A stretch of 64,000 nucleotides of DNA, from NCBI GenBank assembly GCA_023423975.1, contig JAFAEO010000083.1, forward strand, positions 73,927 to 137,926, read 5' to 3'. Both the position numbers and the translations under genes were made by a program. The notes beneath the pieces were generated by a model, which saw only the letters and a program-made list of their open reading frames with translations, was not told where the DNA came from and did not search any database. Of the stretch, positions 46,409-57,462 are shown in pieces (position 1 is the stretch's first letter; every line of letters begins with the position of its first letter). The DNA comes from Pseudomonadota bacterium (lineage in GTDB: Bacteria; Pseudomonadota; Gammaproteobacteria; Burkholderiales; Burkholderiaceae_B).

Positions 46409-46436
46409 AAAAACGACCCCGAAGGGTCGTTTTTGC
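46409..46436 (-). terminator. intrinsic terminator after ftsZ
   Basis: A 7-bp stem ACGACCC/GGGTCGT with a 4-base CGAA loop and runs of A and T on both sides, 80 bases past the ftsZ stop. It closes the main dcw transcript before lpxC. Confidence 0.85.
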
Positions 46437-46515
46437 GAACTGGCGCCATTTCATAGGAGCGAACGGGTCCGGACCGGGCAGCAGCCCGGACGCCGTGTTG
46501 GGAAGCAAACGGCGA

Positions 46516-47736
46516 TCAGTCGGCTTGTTTACGCAGGAACGCCGGAATGTCGAAACGCTCGACGCCCGAAGATTCCATCGCACGAACCTGCTGTTCAAAT
46601 TGGGCCTTGTTAGGCGCCGCACCGCCACGACCAGAACGAATCACGGTAGGCGGCACAGGTGCGCGGCCACCGCTAGGTTGATTCAGGAAGCTGCCACCGT
46701 ACAGATCGGTGTTGCCGCCATGGGTTCCGGTTAATGCTTCAAATTCCATATCGGAACCGTTATTGACAACCAGTTCCGGCTGTTTGCGACCCAGACCTGT
46801 CGCGACAACAGTCACGCGCAACTCGTCGGCCATATCGTCATCGTAAGCGCTACCAACAATAATCGTAGCGTCTTTGGCTGCATAGCTGCTGATGATTTCG
46901 TTGATCAGACGGGTTTCGCTCATTTTGAGTGAACGACTTGCGGTAATGTTGACCAGCAGGCCACGGGCACCGTTGAGGTCCACGCCTTCGAGCAGCGGGC
47001 AGGCAATCGCGTTTTCTGCAGCAATGCGCGCACGATCTGGACCGGAAGCAACGGCAGTGCCCATCATGGCCTGGCCATGTTCGCCCATGATGGTTTTCAC
47101 GTCTTCAAAGTCGACGTTGATATTACCCTGAACATTGATGATTTCTGCAATACCTGCGCAGGCGTTGTACAGCACGTTGTCGGCTTCCTTGAAGCAGTCG
47201 TCCTGGGAAGCGTCGTCACCCATCAGCTCATACAGCTTTTCGTTCAGAACCACAATGAGGGAATGGACGTGTTTGGACAAATCGGCAATGCCTTCTTCAG
47301 CCGCACGCAAACGTTTGGTTCCTTCGAACGAAAATGGTTTTGTAACGACACCAACGGTGAGGATACCCAGTTCCTTGGCCACTTCGGCCACAACAGGACC
47401 CGCTCCCGTTCCTGTACCACCACCCATGCCGGCGGTAATGAACACCATATTTGCGCCATTGAGCGCGGCGCGAATTTCTTCACGTGCTGTTTCTGCTGCT
47501 GCACGTCCCTGCTCAGGTTTGGCGCCTGCACCCAAACCACTGCGGCCCAGACGAATCTGCACCGGTGCCTCGGTCGCGATCAGCGCCTGCATATCTGTGT
47601 TTGCGCAGATAAAATCCACGCCCTTGAGGCCGGCCCGCATCATGTGTGAAATGGCATTGCCACCTGCACCACCTACGCCAATCACCTTGATTACGGTACC
47701 GCTGTTACTGCTGTCGTCCAATAATTGAAAGTCCAT
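46516..47736 (-). CDS. ftsZ: cell division protein FtsZ
   Basis: A 406-residue tubulin-like GTPase that forms the division ring. The T1 loop GVGGAGGNA and the tubulin signature GGGTGTGA are intact. The C-terminal linker leads to the conserved tip ERFDIPAFLRKQAD, which binds FtsA and other partners. The ATG at 47736 follows CAGGAG; an open frame that extends to 47976 is leader sequence. It is followed by a strong terminator, so ftsZ ends the ftsQ-ftsA-ftsZ segment. Confidence 0.98.
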   Translation of the reverse strand: MDFQLLDDSSNSGTVIKVIGVGGAGGNAISHMMRAGLKGVDFICANTDMQALIATEAPVQIRLGRSGLGAGAKPEQGRAAAETAREEIRAALNGANMVFITAGMGGGTGTGAGPVVAEVAKELGILTVGVVTKPFSFEGTKRLRAAEEGIADLSKHVHSLIVVLNEKLYELMGDDASQDDCFKEADNVLYNACAGIAEIINVQGNINVDFEDVKTIMGEHGQAMMGTAVASGPDRARIAAENAIACPLLEGVDLNGARGLLVNITASRSLKMSETRLINEIISSYAAKDATIIVGSAYDDDMADELRVTVVATGLGRKQPELVVNNGSDMEFEALTGTHGGNTDLYGGSFLNQPSGGRAPVPPTVIRSGRGGAAPNKAQFEQQVRAMESSGVERFDIPAFLRKQAD

Positions 47737-48061
47737 ATTCCCAACTCCTGTATTCCGAAACGTATTAACGAAAAGTGCCACTGCGTTTTTCGGAAACCGT
47801 CTCAAAAACAATGCCAGCGCCTGTCTCGCATCGTACTTGAACCGTCTCCATGGCCACCTGCCCGGCCATTGTCTGGCAGTTGATCCGCCCTGCCCGGCGG
47901 TACATCGACAACCTTCTGCTGCTTTACTGCACTGCTGTCGCGGTGTCTTGCAAAGTGCTTTACATCGCGTTAACAAAACACCTTAACAAAACACCATAAG
48001 GGACATGAAACACGCCCCTTTTTGCAACGGCTGAAACAAACGTCTTAGCCTCTTGCGTATT
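47737..48061. other. ftsA-ftsZ intergenic leader
   Basis: A 325-base gap within the cluster, unusually long for a region where most junctions overlap. It contains the exact 13-bp tandem repeat TTAACAAAACACC at 47970-47982 and 47983-47995, plus a GC-rich stretch. It probably carries an ftsZ-specific promoter or an RNA control element; no gene is supported. Confidence 0.45.
47970..47995. repeat. 13-bp perfect tandem repeat in the ftsZ leader
   Basis: TTAACAAAACACC occurs twice head to tail, about 235-260 bases before the ftsZ start on the transcribed strand (GGTGTTTTGTTAA twice). This could be a regulator's direct-repeat site. Confidence 0.6.
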
Positions 48062-49291
48062 CTAATTCATAAACCACTCTTTCATGCGGGAAATAATATC
48101 TTTTAGCGTTCCATTTTGTTGCTTAATCTTACCACCGCGCAAACGCTGCACGCGTGCTTCGGTCAACAACCCCATGACTGTGGAAAACCGCGGGTTGCGG
48201 ACCATGTCGGCAAGACTGCCTCGATAGTCGGGAACGGCAACGCGCACTGGTTTGAGAAACACGTCTTCGGCCAGCTCGACAATGCCGGGCATAAGCGCAG
48301 TACCACCCGTCAATACGACGCCTGAGGCAATCAGATCTTCGTAGCCGGAGTCCCGCACAACCTGCTGCACCATCATGAACAGCTCTTCGATACGCGGCTC
48401 GATAACGGCGCCCAGTGTCTGCCGCTTGACACGACGTACATCGCGATCGCCCAGGCCAGGCACTTCGATAAGCTCATCGGGATTGGCCAGCACCTGCTTG
48501 GCAATCCCATAACGCAATTTGATCTCTTCGGCATCGGGCGTCGGCGTGCGCAGCATGGCTGCGATGTCGCTGGTCACCTGATCGCCCGATACTGGCAATA
48601 CGGTCGTATGACGAATGGCGCCACCGGTAAAAATAGCAATATCTGTGGTGCCCGCACCGATATCAACGAGCACAACCCCCAGTTCCTTTTCATCATTGGT
48701 CAGGCAGACCATGGACGAGGCCAGCGGTTGCAGAATTAGATCCTGCACCTCCAGACCACAGCGGCGTACGCATTTGACAATATTCTGCGCAGCGCTGACC
48801 GCGCCTGTCACAATATGCACACGCACTTCAAGCCGGATGCCGCTCATGCCTACCGGCTGGCGGATGTCTTCCTGCGAATCGACGATAAATTGCTGGGTCA
48901 GCACATGCAGCACCTGATGATCGGTGGGGATGTTAACTGCCTTGGCTGTCTCGATCACGCGCGCCACATCGGCTTCCGACACTTCCTTGTCCTTGACCGC
49001 GACCATGCCGCTGGAATTGAAGCTGGTAATGTGGTTGCCGGCAATCCCCGTATATACTTCACGGATTTTGCAATCGGCCATCAGCTCCGCTTCTTCAAGG
49101 GCACGCTGAATGGAATTGACCGTGGATTCAATATTGACCACAACCCCTTTGCGCATACCCTTGGATTCATGCTGTCCAAGTCCGATTACTTCAAAGCGCC
49201 CTTCTTCAGGCAAAGCTTCAGCCACCACTGCCACCACTTTGCTGGTGCCTATGTCTAAAGCAACGATGAGGTCCTTTAGGTCACGAGTCAT
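48062..49291 (-). CDS. ftsA: cell division protein FtsA
   Basis: A 409-residue actin-like ATPase that tethers FtsZ to the membrane. The phosphate 1 loop VALDIGTSKV, phosphate 2 VLVDIGAGTTDIAIF and the adenosine loop VVLTGGTALMPG are present. The C-terminal amphipathic helix (RMKEWFMN) that binds membrane is intact. The start overlaps the ftsQ stop by four bases. Confidence 0.98.
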   Translation of the reverse strand: MTRDLKDLIVALDIGTSKVVAVVAEALPEEGRFEVIGLGQHESKGMRKGVVVNIESTVNSIQRALEEAELMADCKIREVYTGIAGNHITSFNSSGMVAVKDKEVSEADVARVIETAKAVNIPTDHQVLHVLTQQFIVDSQEDIRQPVGMSGIRLEVRVHIVTGAVSAAQNIVKCVRRCGLEVQDLILQPLASSMVCLTNDEKELGVVLVDIGAGTTDIAIFTGGAIRHTTVLPVSGDQVTSDIAAMLRTPTPDAEEIKLRYGIAKQVLANPDELIEVPGLGDRDVRRVKRQTLGAVIEPRIEELFMMVQQVVRDSGYEDLIASGVVLTGGTALMPGIVELAEDVFLKPVRVAVPDYRGSLADMVRNPRFSTVMGLLTEARVQRLRGGKIKQQNGTLKDIISRMKEWFMN

Positions 49292-50097
49292 TTTTTCTCT
49301 TTACTATCCGATTGTGTTGTCGCCGCCGGCTCGAAGGTGATGGCAAAACCTTTGGTATAACGCAAGTCCACCTGGGCGATCTGCCGGCCTGCTACCTTTT
49401 CTTTTAAAACAGGCCACGCCTGAACAAAACGTTCAATCGTAGATGCGAATGATACCGCACCCTGCCCGCCATGTGGGTTTAATGCATCGGCCCCGGGATC
49501 CCTGCCCAATACCAGTTTGGTATTATCGTTCAATTCTACACGCCATGCATAGCGATCACTAAGCGTAATCTCATCTACACCCAAATTTAGCGGCGCCAGC
49601 CAGCGCACCAGTTCCGCATAACGCTGCACCACAAGCATTTCGGATCCGACCGGTCCGTTAAACTGTGGTAAATCCGCATCCTCGGGCAGTTCCGCCTGGT
49701 TCGCAGTAAATACTTCACCCCAGGTATTGATCATCTGCCGCTCATTCCAGTAGGCAAACGGTTCCTGCTCTTCAATCTTGAGCAGCAGACCGTCGGGCCA
49801 GACACGGGTAATATCGGCATGACGTACCCAGGGCGACTGCTCGAACAATTTTTTCGACTCGGGCAAATTAATGGTAAAGAAATTGCCCTGCAGTTTGCCC
49901 GCAATGGTTTGCTGGATGCTTGCCGGCGACACATATTCGAGTTTGTTGCCCTTCATTGGCTCGATCACGATGCGAGTCAAATTGAACATGGGACGGTGAA
50001 TCAGCCAGTAGCCGCCCGCGCCCAGCAATACCACTACCGCCAGCAACATGATCAGGTTGGCGACAAAATTGGTAATGCGGGCGCTTGGCGTAATCAT
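49288..50097 (-). CDS. ftsQ: cell division protein FtsQ
   Basis: A 269-residue bitopic divisome protein linking cytoplasmic and periplasmic parts. Single helix at about residues 12-33 (FVANLIMLLAVVVLLGAGGYW). The POTRA domain begins FNLTRIVIEPMKGNKLEYVSP and a beta domain follows with WPDGLLLKIEEQEPFAYWNE. It starts immediately after the ddl stop codon (no spacer) and overlaps ftsA. Confidence 0.96.
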   Translation of the reverse strand: MITPSARITNFVANLIMLLAVVVLLGAGGYWLIHRPMFNLTRIVIEPMKGNKLEYVSPASIQQTIAGKLQGNFFTINLPESKKLFEQSPWVRHADITRVWPDGLLLKIEEQEPFAYWNERQMINTWGEVFTANQAELPEDADLPQFNGPVGSEMLVVQRYAELVRWLAPLNLGVDEITLSDRYAWRVELNDNTKLVLGRDPGADALNPHGGQGAVSFASTIERFVQAWPVLKEKVAGRQIAQVDLRYTKGFAITFEPAATTQSDSKEKK

Positions 50098-51060
50098 TTA
50101 CAGTCCTGGCTCCGTCACAGGTTTGGTGCGCTGGATCTTGCAACTGGCCTGCGCCAGGATCTGCACGCACAAATCAGCATAACTGAGGCCTTCAGCCTTG
50201 GCGCCCATGGGCACCAGCGAATGCGGTGTCATGCCCGGAGAGGTATTGACCTCCAGTAGAAAATAGCGATTGTCATTGTCCAGCATCACGTCGACACGCC
50301 CCCAGCCCTCACAGCCTACGGCGACAAACGCCTGCTCGCACGTTTTCCGGATACTGGCTGCCAGATCCTGCGGCAGGTCCGCCGGGCAATGATATTGTGT
50401 CTCGTCCGAGACGTACTTGTGCTCGAAATCATATTTGCCATCAGGCGCCACGATTTCGATAATCGGAAACGCCCGCGCCGTATCGCCCTTGCCCAGAATG
50501 GCAACGGTCAGTTCACGCCCGACGACAAATTTTTCGGCCAGCAATTCGCTGTCAAACTGACACACGTCTTCAAAGGCAGCAGACAGATCCTGCGGACCGG
50601 TCACCTTGCTCAACCCCAGCGTCGAACCTTCATGGGGCGCCTTGAGGATAAAGGGATAGCCCAGTATCTGGCTGGCGCCGTCCATATCCTGGCGGGTTCG
50701 CACCTTGCAATAAGGCGCCGTGGGAATGCCCTGTTCAATCCAGATCCGTTTGGTCATGATTTTATCCATGGCCAGCCCGGAAGCCATCACGCCGCTTCCG
50801 GTATAGGGAATGCGCAGTAACTCGAGCGCCCCCTGCAGGGAGCCATCTTCGCCATATCGGCCATGCAGGGCTATGAAAACGCGATCGAAGCCGGCCGCAG
50901 CCAGTTCCGCCAGCGAATGCTCGGCAGTGTCAAACAGATGGGCGTCTATCCCCTTGCTGATCAGGGCTTCGTAAACGCCCTTGCCGGAAACCAGCGACAC
51001 AGGCCGCTCTGCGGATTGGCCGCCATATAATACGCCTACCTTGCCAAATTCATTGCTCAT
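50098..51060 (-). CDS. ddl: D-alanine-D-alanine ligase
   Basis: A 320-residue ATP-grasp enzyme joining two D-Ala residues for the peptidoglycan stem peptide. [12 protein letters not shown], the grasp region [16 protein letters not shown] and C-terminal [15 protein letters not shown] match the family. The ATG at 51060 gives the standard start [14 protein letters not shown]; a longer open frame to 51180 lies within murC and is rejected. It overlaps murC by 11 bases. Confidence 0.97.
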   Translation of the reverse strand: MSNEFGKVGVLYGGQSAERPVSLVSGKGVYEALISKGIDAHLFDTAEHSLAELAAAGFDRVFIALHGRYGEDGSLQGALELLRIPYTGSGVMASGLAMDKIMTKRIWIEQGIPTAPYCKVRTRQDMDGASQILGYPFILKAPHEGSTLGLSKVTGPQDLSAAFEDVCQFDSELLAEKFVVGRELTVAILGKGDTARAFPIIEIVAPDGKYDFEHKYVSDETQYHCPADLPQDLAASIRKTCEQAFVAVGCEGWGRVDVMLDNDNRYFLLEVNTSPGMTPHSLVPMGAKAEGLSYADLCVQILAQASCKIQRTKPVTEPGL

Positions 51061-52465
51061 TGCGCTCTCCCAACTGCCCCGGCACCTTGTTGATGGAGCC
51101 GGCGCCCATGACGATGACGACATCACCGTCGCGAACAAAGTTGATGATGGTCTGCGGCAGTTCGGCCACATCTTCGACAAAAACCGGTTCTACTTTGCCG
51201 GCCACACGCAATGCACGCGACAGGGCCCGGCCATCGGCAGCCACAATGGGTTGTTCTCCGGCGGCATACACTTCGCTTAGCAACACGGCATCGGCGCGAC
51301 TGAGCACGTTGACAAAATCTTCAAAACAATCGCGGGTGCGTGTATATCGATGAGGCTGGAAAGCCAGGACGAGCCGGCGTTCGGGCCAGGCGCCGCGCGC
51401 CGCCTCAACCGTGGCAGCCATTTCGATGGGATGGTGCGCGTAGTCATCAATCAACGTGTAGGTACCGCCGCCATGATCCTGCGGCACCGCAAAGTCTCCG
51501 GTGTAGGAAAAACGGCGGCCGACACCGTTAAAGCCAGCAAGGGCGCTCACGATATCGTCGTCGGCCAGCTCCAGCTCCGTGGCCACGGCAATGGCGGCCA
51601 GCGAGTTCAGCACATTGTGACGGCCAGGCAGATTGAGCACGATATCCAGGTCCGGCAAGCGTTTGGCCGGCGTAATCCGCCGCTCAACAGTAAACGCCAT
51701 GCGCGTTTGCCGGGGCTGCACGTTGACCGCCCGATACATCGCTTCTTCACCAAACCCATAGGTCACCAGCGGGCGCGAGATAAACGGAATAATGTTGCGA
51801 ACGTTGCTGTCGTCGACACATACAATGGCGCTGCCATAAAACGGCATGCGCTGGGTAAATTCCACGAAGGCGCTTTTCAGGCGCGTCATGTCGTGACCAT
51901 ACGTGTCCATATGGTCCGCATCAATATTGGTAATGATGGACATGACAGGCAACAGATTCAGGAACGAGGCATCCGATTCGTCAGCCTCGACCACAATATA
52001 TTCGCCTTGGCCCAGCCGTGCATTGGCGCCGGCCGAATTCAGACGTCCGCCGATCACGAAGGTCGGGTCCAGGCCAGCCGCGGCCAGCACACTGGCCACC
52101 AGGCTGGTGGTCGTGGTTTTGCCGTGCGTGCCGGCAATGGCAATGCCGCGTTTAAGGCGCATTAACTCTGCCAGCATGATGGCACGCGGCACCACGGGAA
52201 TGCGCTTGGCCCGGGCCGTGAGGACCTCGGGGTTGCTGTTGGCCACGGCCGTGGATGTAACAATGGCGTCGGCCTCGCCGACGTTTTCGGCGTGATGGCC
52301 GATGAAAATCTGCGCCCCCAACTCTGCCAGGCGACGGGTCACCGCAGACTCCTGCAGATCCGAGCCGCTGACTTTATATCCGAGATTCACCAGAACTTCG
52401 GCAATACCGCTCATACCGGAGCCGCCGATACCGACAAAGTGAATGTGTCTAATCCGATGTTTCAT
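51050..52465 (-). CDS. murC: UDP-N-acetylmuramate-L-alanine ligase MurC
   Basis: A 471-residue Mur ligase adding L-Ala to UDP-MurNAc. N-terminal [18 protein letters not shown] binds the UDP substrate, and the ATP loop [13 protein letters not shown] and DDYAHHPIE are intact. The ATG at 52465 was preferred to an upstream frame reaching 52492 within murG. It overlaps murG by four bases. Confidence 0.98.
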   Translation of the reverse strand: MKHRIRHIHFVGIGGSGMSGIAEVLVNLGYKVSGSDLQESAVTRRLAELGAQIFIGHHAENVGEADAIVTSTAVANSNPEVLTARAKRIPVVPRAIMLAELMRLKRGIAIAGTHGKTTTTSLVASVLAAAGLDPTFVIGGRLNSAGANARLGQGEYIVVEADESDASFLNLLPVMSIITNIDADHMDTYGHDMTRLKSAFVEFTQRMPFYGSAIVCVDDSNVRNIIPFISRPLVTYGFGEEAMYRAVNVQPRQTRMAFTVERRITPAKRLPDLDIVLNLPGRHNVLNSLAAIAVATELELADDDIVSALAGFNGVGRRFSYTGDFAVPQDHGGGTYTLIDDYAHHPIEMAATVEAARGAWPERRLVLAFQPHRYTRTRDCFEDFVNVLSRADAVLLSEVYAAGEQPIVAADGRALSRALRVAGKVEPVFVEDVAELPQTIINFVRDGDVVIVMGAGSINKVPGQLGERNEQ

Positions 52466-53550
52466 GTTTTCCCTGCGCTCGCGCGCTCGCAAATATCTGC
52501 AATGGTCTGTGTGGCCTGCGTTCGGGCGCAGGCTCTGGCAGCCACTGCAGTCTGCATCAATTGATCACGAGTACGACTTTGTATCCATTGGGCTAGCCAG
52601 GCAGCGGTAAATTCGCGCTGGGGCTGCGCCCAGGCCGCGTTGCGGCTGGTCAGCCATGCCGCATTTGCCGTCTGGTGATCATCAATGGCATGCGGCAGCG
52701 GCACAAACAGCGCGGCCACCCCGACCGCCGCCACTTCGGCCACCGTCATGGCGCCGGCACGGCAGATAATCAGGTCGGCCGACATCATGGCCGTGACCAT
52801 ATCATCGATGAAAGGCAGGCATTCTGCGCTGACATTCGCCTGTTTATAGGTGTCCTGCAAGCTGGCAATATGCTGCTCGCCGGCCTGATGCATGATTTGC
52901 GGGCGCTGCCCCGGTGCAATCAGCGCCATGGCAGCGGGCACCACAGTATTCAGGGCTTGTGCGCCCAGACTGCCGCCCACCACCAGAATACGCAAGGCGC
53001 CGTCGCGCGCGCCATAGCGCGCACTGGGCTCCGGCGTATTGGCCAATTCATTGCGCACAGGATTGCCCACCATCTGCCCGCCAGGCAGCACGTCTGGAAA
53101 ACCCGTCAATACGAATGTCGCCATTTTAGCAAGCCAGCGGTTCGCTGTACCGGCGACGGCATTCTGCTCATGAATTACCAGTGGAATATTAGCCAGTCTT
53201 GCCATCAGGCCACCAGGCACGGCAACATACCCGCCCATGCCCAGTACGACAGCAGGCTGGCATTGCCTGAGGGCGCGTCGCGCCTGCAGACATGCCTTAC
53301 CCAGCATAAATGGCAACTTGAGCAGCGCCACCGGCCCCTTGCCGCGTAATCCGGCAAAATGCAATGGCAGCAGAGGAATCGCCGCGGCCGGCACCAAGCG
53401 GCCTTCCATTTTGTCCGGATTACCCAGCCACATAACCTGCCAGCCCCGCGCACGCATTTGTGCGGCCACGGCCAGACCGGGCATGATATGGCCTCCGGTT
53501 CCCCCGGCCATCACCAGTAACGTACGTGAATCGGAACGAGCGCTGGTCAT
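52462..53550 (-). CDS. murG: UDP-GlcNAc:lipid I transferase MurG
   Basis: A 362-residue peripheral membrane glycosyltransferase that makes lipid II. It has the glycine-rich loop [26 protein letters not shown] and [13 protein letters not shown], the UDP-GlcNAc contact region. Overlaps murC and ftsW by four bases each. Confidence 0.97.
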   Translation of the reverse strand: MTSARSDSRTLLVMAGGTGGHIMPGLAVAAQMRARGWQVMWLGNPDKMEGRLVPAAAIPLLPLHFAGLRGKGPVALLKLPFMLGKACLQARRALRQCQPAVVLGMGGYVAVPGGLMARLANIPLVIHEQNAVAGTANRWLAKMATFVLTGFPDVLPGGQMVGNPVRNELANTPEPSARYGARDGALRILVVGGSLGAQALNTVVPAAMALIAPGQRPQIMHQAGEQHIASLQDTYKQANVSAECLPFIDDMVTAMMSADLIICRAGAMTVAEVAAVGVAALFVPLPHAIDDHQTANAAWLTSRNAAWAQPQREFTAAWLAQWIQSRTRDQLMQTAVAARACARTQATQTIADICERASAGKT

Positions 53551-54767
53551 CGATATTCTCGCAAAGGCCTTCGGTCGGGGCGCTCGCCCCGCATCATCAG
53601 CCGGCTTTCATAGTCAACACGCATCAGAATGGCAATGGCCACCAGGTTCATCACAATGGACGAACCGCCATAACTGACCAGCGGCAATGTTAGCCCCTTG
53701 GTTGGCAGCAGCCCCAGGCACACGCCAAGATTGACCAGTGCCTGCACACCCATCCAGATGGACACGCCCTGCGCCACCAGGCCGCTGAATTCGCGGTCCA
53801 TGGCAATGGCCTGCCGGCCAATTTCAAAGCCACGATGCACGATAATCAGAAATAGCACCACCACAGAAATAATACCGACAAATCCCAGCTCTTCGCCCAC
53901 CACAGCCATAATGAAATCGGTATGCGCTTCGGGCAGATAGTGCAGCTTTTCCACGCTGGACCCCAGTCCGACACCGAACCATTCGCCACGCCCGATGGCT
54001 ATCAGCGAATGCGCCAGCTGGTAGCCGGTAGACTGCACCGTTTCGGGGTCAAATGGGTCAAGATAGGCAAAAATACGCTTCACACGCCAGGGCGCCATCA
54101 AGATCAGCAAGGCAAAGCAGCCCAACAGCACGACAACCAGCAGCAAAAACAACACCGCACTGATGCCACCCAGAAAGAGGATCCCTACGGCGATCGAGAC
54201 GCTGACCATAAAAGCGCCAAGATCGGGTTCAAGCAACAGCAAAATACCGACCACGCCCAGGGCCACCATCATCGGCGCAAAGCCGCGCCAGAAATCATGC
54301 ATGTACTTTTGCTTACGCACGGTGTAGTCGGCGGCAAACAGCAGCATGGCCAGCTTGGTCAGCTCGGACGGCTGAAAATTCAACGGGCCCAGGGGAATCC
54401 AGCGATACGCGCCGTTGACCTCATTGCCGATATGCGGGATAAGCACCAGCACCAGCATGAACAGCGACACGAAAAACAGCGGGAGCGTGAATTTCTCCCA
54501 AATATGCATGGGCAGCGACACCGTGATCGCAAACCCCACCAGACCAATGGCAATGAAAACAGCATGCCGTACGAAAAAATAATAGCGGGTGGAATTGGAA
54601 TACTTGGGTCCATCCACCAGGGCAATCGAGGCAGAAAATACCATCAGCAAGCCGAACATCAGGAGAGCGACAACCGCAGCAACCAGCAGCAGGTCGTAAT
54701 TGCGCATTCTGGTGCGGCCAGGCTTGACCGCATTGACGCTTGCTCTCAGGTCGCCCAGCAGACTCAT
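53547..54767 (-). CDS. ftsW: septal peptidoglycan polymerase FtsW
   Basis: A 406-residue SEDS protein with about ten membrane helices, polymerising lipid II at the septum together with FtsI. Conserved blocks: [46 protein letters not shown] and [19 protein letters not shown], followed by [19 protein letters not shown]. It overlaps murG and murD by four bases each. Confidence 0.97.
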   Translation of the reverse strand: MSLLGDLRASVNAVKPGRTRMRNYDLLLVAAVVALLMFGLLMVFSASIALVDGPKYSNSTRYYFFVRHAVFIAIGLVGFAITVSLPMHIWEKFTLPLFFVSLFMLVLVLIPHIGNEVNGAYRWIPLGPLNFQPSELTKLAMLLFAADYTVRKQKYMHDFWRGFAPMMVALGVVGILLLLEPDLGAFMVSVSIAVGILFLGGISAVLFLLLVVVLLGCFALLILMAPWRVKRIFAYLDPFDPETVQSTGYQLAHSLIAIGRGEWFGVGLGSSVEKLHYLPEAHTDFIMAVVGEELGFVGIISVVVLFLIIVHRGFEIGRQAIAMDREFSGLVAQGVSIWMGVQALVNLGVCLGLLPTKGLTLPLVSYGGSSIVMNLVAIAILMRVDYESRLMMRGERPDRRPLREYR

Positions 54768-56296
54768 GCCACTTCTCCGTTATCGAGCGCCAGCTCATGC
54801 ACGGCAGCAGAAAACACCTGGCCGCGATGCGCATAGCTTTTAAACATGTCGAAGCTGGAACATGCGGGAGACATCAATACTGCGTCCCCCGGTTGCGCCA
54901 GTTCCAGGGCCTGTCGGACCGCCCCTTCCATGGATTCGGCACGATGGCAGGCAACGCCGGTCTGCGCCAGCGCCTGTTCAATCACCGCCGTCGCCTCACC
55001 GATCAGAATGACCGCGCGGACGCAGCGCCGCACGGGCGCGGCCAGCGGAGAAAAATCCTGGCCTTTGCCCACACCGCCGGCAATAAGCACAATATCGCGG
55101 CCCATGCCGTCGAGGGCAGCCACAGTTGCGCCCACATTGGTGCCCTTGCTGTCGTTGAAAAAATCAACGCCACGAATGCTGCGTTCAAATTGCGTCCGGT
55201 ATAGACCAGCAGCAAAATCCCGCAGCGTGTTCAGCATGGGTCCCCAGCCCACCCCCAGCTCGCGGCAAAGTAGCATCGCGGCCTGGGCATTGAGCATATT
55301 GTGCTGTCCGCGAATCTGCATGGCGTCGGCCGGCATCAGCCGCTTGATCAGGCCCGGTTTGCGCCGGGGTTTTTCGGCATTTTTCTTGCGCCGGGCGCCG
55401 GGCGCTTCCGGCAATTCGAAATCGTCCTTTTCACTGGCGGTAATCCAGGTCACGCCGTGTGCGCCTTCCATACCGGTATCGCCCACCAATACGGGGGCGT
55501 CAACGCCGAAGCTGCGCATCTGGACATCGTTAATATCATCGATCATGTCCACGACGGCGGCGTCGTTGCGATTAACGATAGCAACCCTGCTGGCTGCCAA
55601 CAACCGTGCCTTGGCAGCGGCATATTCCTGCATATCGCGATGCCAGTCCAGATGGTCCTGCGTCAGATTCAGCACAGTAGCGGCATCCGGCACCAGTGAC
55701 TGCGTCGTCTGCATCTGGAAACTGGACAACTCCAGCACCCAGACCTGCGGCAACGCTTGCGCGTCCAGCGCCTGCATGAGCGCAGTTAGCGCCGACGGGC
55801 TGATATTGCCTGCGGCAATGGCTGTTCTTCCCGCAGTCTCCAGCATGGCCTGCGTTAGCGAGGTAACGGTGGTTTTGCCATTGGTTCCCGTAATGGCCAG
55901 CACCTGCGGCTTATAGCCTTGTGCCGCTGCAAGATCGGCCAGAGCCATGGCAAACAGTTCAATCTCGCCGATGACCGGGACTTGCCGTTGCTGCGCCTTT
56001 TGCAAAAAGGCCGCCAGTGCAGGCTCGGATGGCGCAAGGCCGGGGCTCAGAATGATCTGCTCCACACCGTCGAGCGCCGTGTCATTGAACGCCTGGGTGC
56101 CCAAAAAAAGCGTGATATCGCCCTGGCCCTGTTCCTGCAGTGTAGCCAGGCCTGGCGGGTTGTCCCGCGTATCAACGATATGCAATGCCGCATTCTGGCG
56201 CAGACACCACAATGCCGAAGCCAGCCCGGTTTCACCCAGGCCGAGAATCAGGACACGAGAGGGGAAAACGGTCACGCCGCCTGTATCGGTACTCAT
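54764..56296 (-). CDS. murD: UDP-MurNAc-L-Ala-D-Glu ligase MurD
   Basis: A 510-residue Mur ligase adding D-Glu. [13 protein letters not shown] (UDP-binding fold), [13 protein letters not shown] (ATP loop) and [17 protein letters not shown] are present. It is about 70 residues longer than E. coli MurD; part of the difference is a strongly basic insert ([16 protein letters not shown], near residue 305) at the boundary of domains 2 and 3. Overlaps ftsW and mraY. Confidence 0.97.
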   Translation of the reverse strand: MSTDTGGVTVFPSRVLILGLGETGLASALWCLRQNAALHIVDTRDNPPGLATLQEQGQGDITLFLGTQAFNDTALDGVEQIILSPGLAPSEPALAAFLQKAQQRQVPVIGEIELFAMALADLAAAQGYKPQVLAITGTNGKTTVTSLTQAMLETAGRTAIAAGNISPSALTALMQALDAQALPQVWVLELSSFQMQTTQSLVPDAATVLNLTQDHLDWHRDMQEYAAAKARLLAASRVAIVNRNDAAVVDMIDDINDVQMRSFGVDAPVLVGDTGMEGAHGVTWITASEKDDFELPEAPGARRKKNAEKPRRKPGLIKRLMPADAMQIRGQHNMLNAQAAMLLCRELGVGWGPMLNTLRDFAAGLYRTQFERSIRGVDFFNDSKGTNVGATVAALDGMGRDIVLIAGGVGKGQDFSPLAAPVRRCVRAVILIGEATAVIEQALAQTGVACHRAESMEGAVRQALELAQPGDAVLMSPACSSFDMFKSYAHRGQVFSAAVHELALDNGEVA

Positions 56297-57462
56297 CGCA
56301 GTTTAAGTGTTGCTAGTCCAAGCAGAACCAGCATCATCGTAATAATCCAGAAACGCACCACAACCTGGGTTTCTTTCCAGCCACCCACTTCAAAATGATG
56401 ATGCAGCGGCGCCATGCGAAGTATCCGCCTGCCGGTGCCGGTTTTTTTCTTCGTATATTTGAACCACAACACCTGGATCATGACCGACAGCGTTTCGGCC
56501 ACAAATACGCCCCCCATAATGAAAAGCACAATTTCCTGACGCACGATCACTGCAATCGTGCCCAGCATGCCGCCCAGTGCCAGCGCGCCCACGTCGCCCA
56601 TGAACACCTGGGCCGGATAGGCGTTGAACCATAGAAAGGCCAGACCGGCGCCGCCCAGTGCGGCGCACAGCACCAGCACTTCGGAGGCACCCGGAATATA
56701 CGGAAAAAGCAGGTATTTGGAATAGTCCACGCGGCCGACCACGTAGGCAAAAATGCCTAGTGCGCTACCGACCATGACGGTTGGCATAATGGCCAGGCCA
56801 TCGAGCCCGTCGGTCAGATTCACCGCGTTACTGGCCCCTACAATCACCATCCAGGTCAGCATCACAAAACCGAAAACACCCAGCGGATAGCTCACACTTT
56901 TGAAAAACGGCACAATCAGGTCGGCACGGGAAGGCAGCGGCATGGTAAAGCCGCTACTGATCCAGGCCCACATAAGGCGGAAAATGTCGGCATTGGCAGG
57001 CGCCGAGACGGCAAACGTCAGGTACACAGAGGCGATCAGGCCAATAATGGCCTGCCACATGAATTTTTCGCGCGAGGACATGCCTTCCGGATTACGATGA
57101 ACCACCTTGCGGTAGTCATCAACCCAGCCGATGGCGCCAAAGCCAAAAGTCACCAGTAGCACAACCCAAACGAAACGGTTGCTCAGGTCTGCCCATAACA
57201 ATGTGGTCACACCAATGGCTATCAGAATCAGCGCACCGCCCATGGTCGGCGTACCGTTTTTGACCAAATGCGTCTCAGGACCGTAGCTGCGTACGGCCTG
57301 GCCGATTTTGAGTTCGGTCAGCTTGCGAATCACGTGCGGTCCGGCCATCAGCCCGATAAACAGCGCCGTTGCGCAGGCAAACATGGCCCGTAACGTAATG
57401 TATTCAAAAACACTCAGGACGGAAAACGTTGGCGAGAGCCACCGGGTCAGTTCATAAAGCAT
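56293..57462 (-). CDS. mraY: phospho-MurNAc-pentapeptide transferase MraY
   Basis: A 389-residue ten-helix enzyme moving phospho-MurNAc-pentapeptide to undecaprenyl phosphate to make lipid I. Catalytic Asp motif [24 protein letters not shown] and the HHHFE motif near the C-terminus are intact. Overlaps murEF by 11 bases and murD by four. Confidence 0.98.
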   Translation of the reverse strand: MLYELTRWLSPTFSVLSVFEYITLRAMFACATALFIGLMAGPHVIRKLTELKIGQAVRSYGPETHLVKNGTPTMGGALILIAIGVTTLLWADLSNRFVWVVLLVTFGFGAIGWVDDYRKVVHRNPEGMSSREKFMWQAIIGLIASVYLTFAVSAPANADIFRLMWAWISSGFTMPLPSRADLIVPFFKSVSYPLGVFGFVMLTWMVIVGASNAVNLTDGLDGLAIMPTVMVGSALGIFAYVVGRVDYSKYLLFPYIPGASEVLVLCAALGGAGLAFLWFNAYPAQVFMGDVGALALGGMLGTIAVIVRQEIVLFIMGGVFVAETLSVMIQVLWFKYTKKKTGTGRRILRMAPLHHHFEVGGWKETQVVVRFWIITMMLVLLGLATLKLR

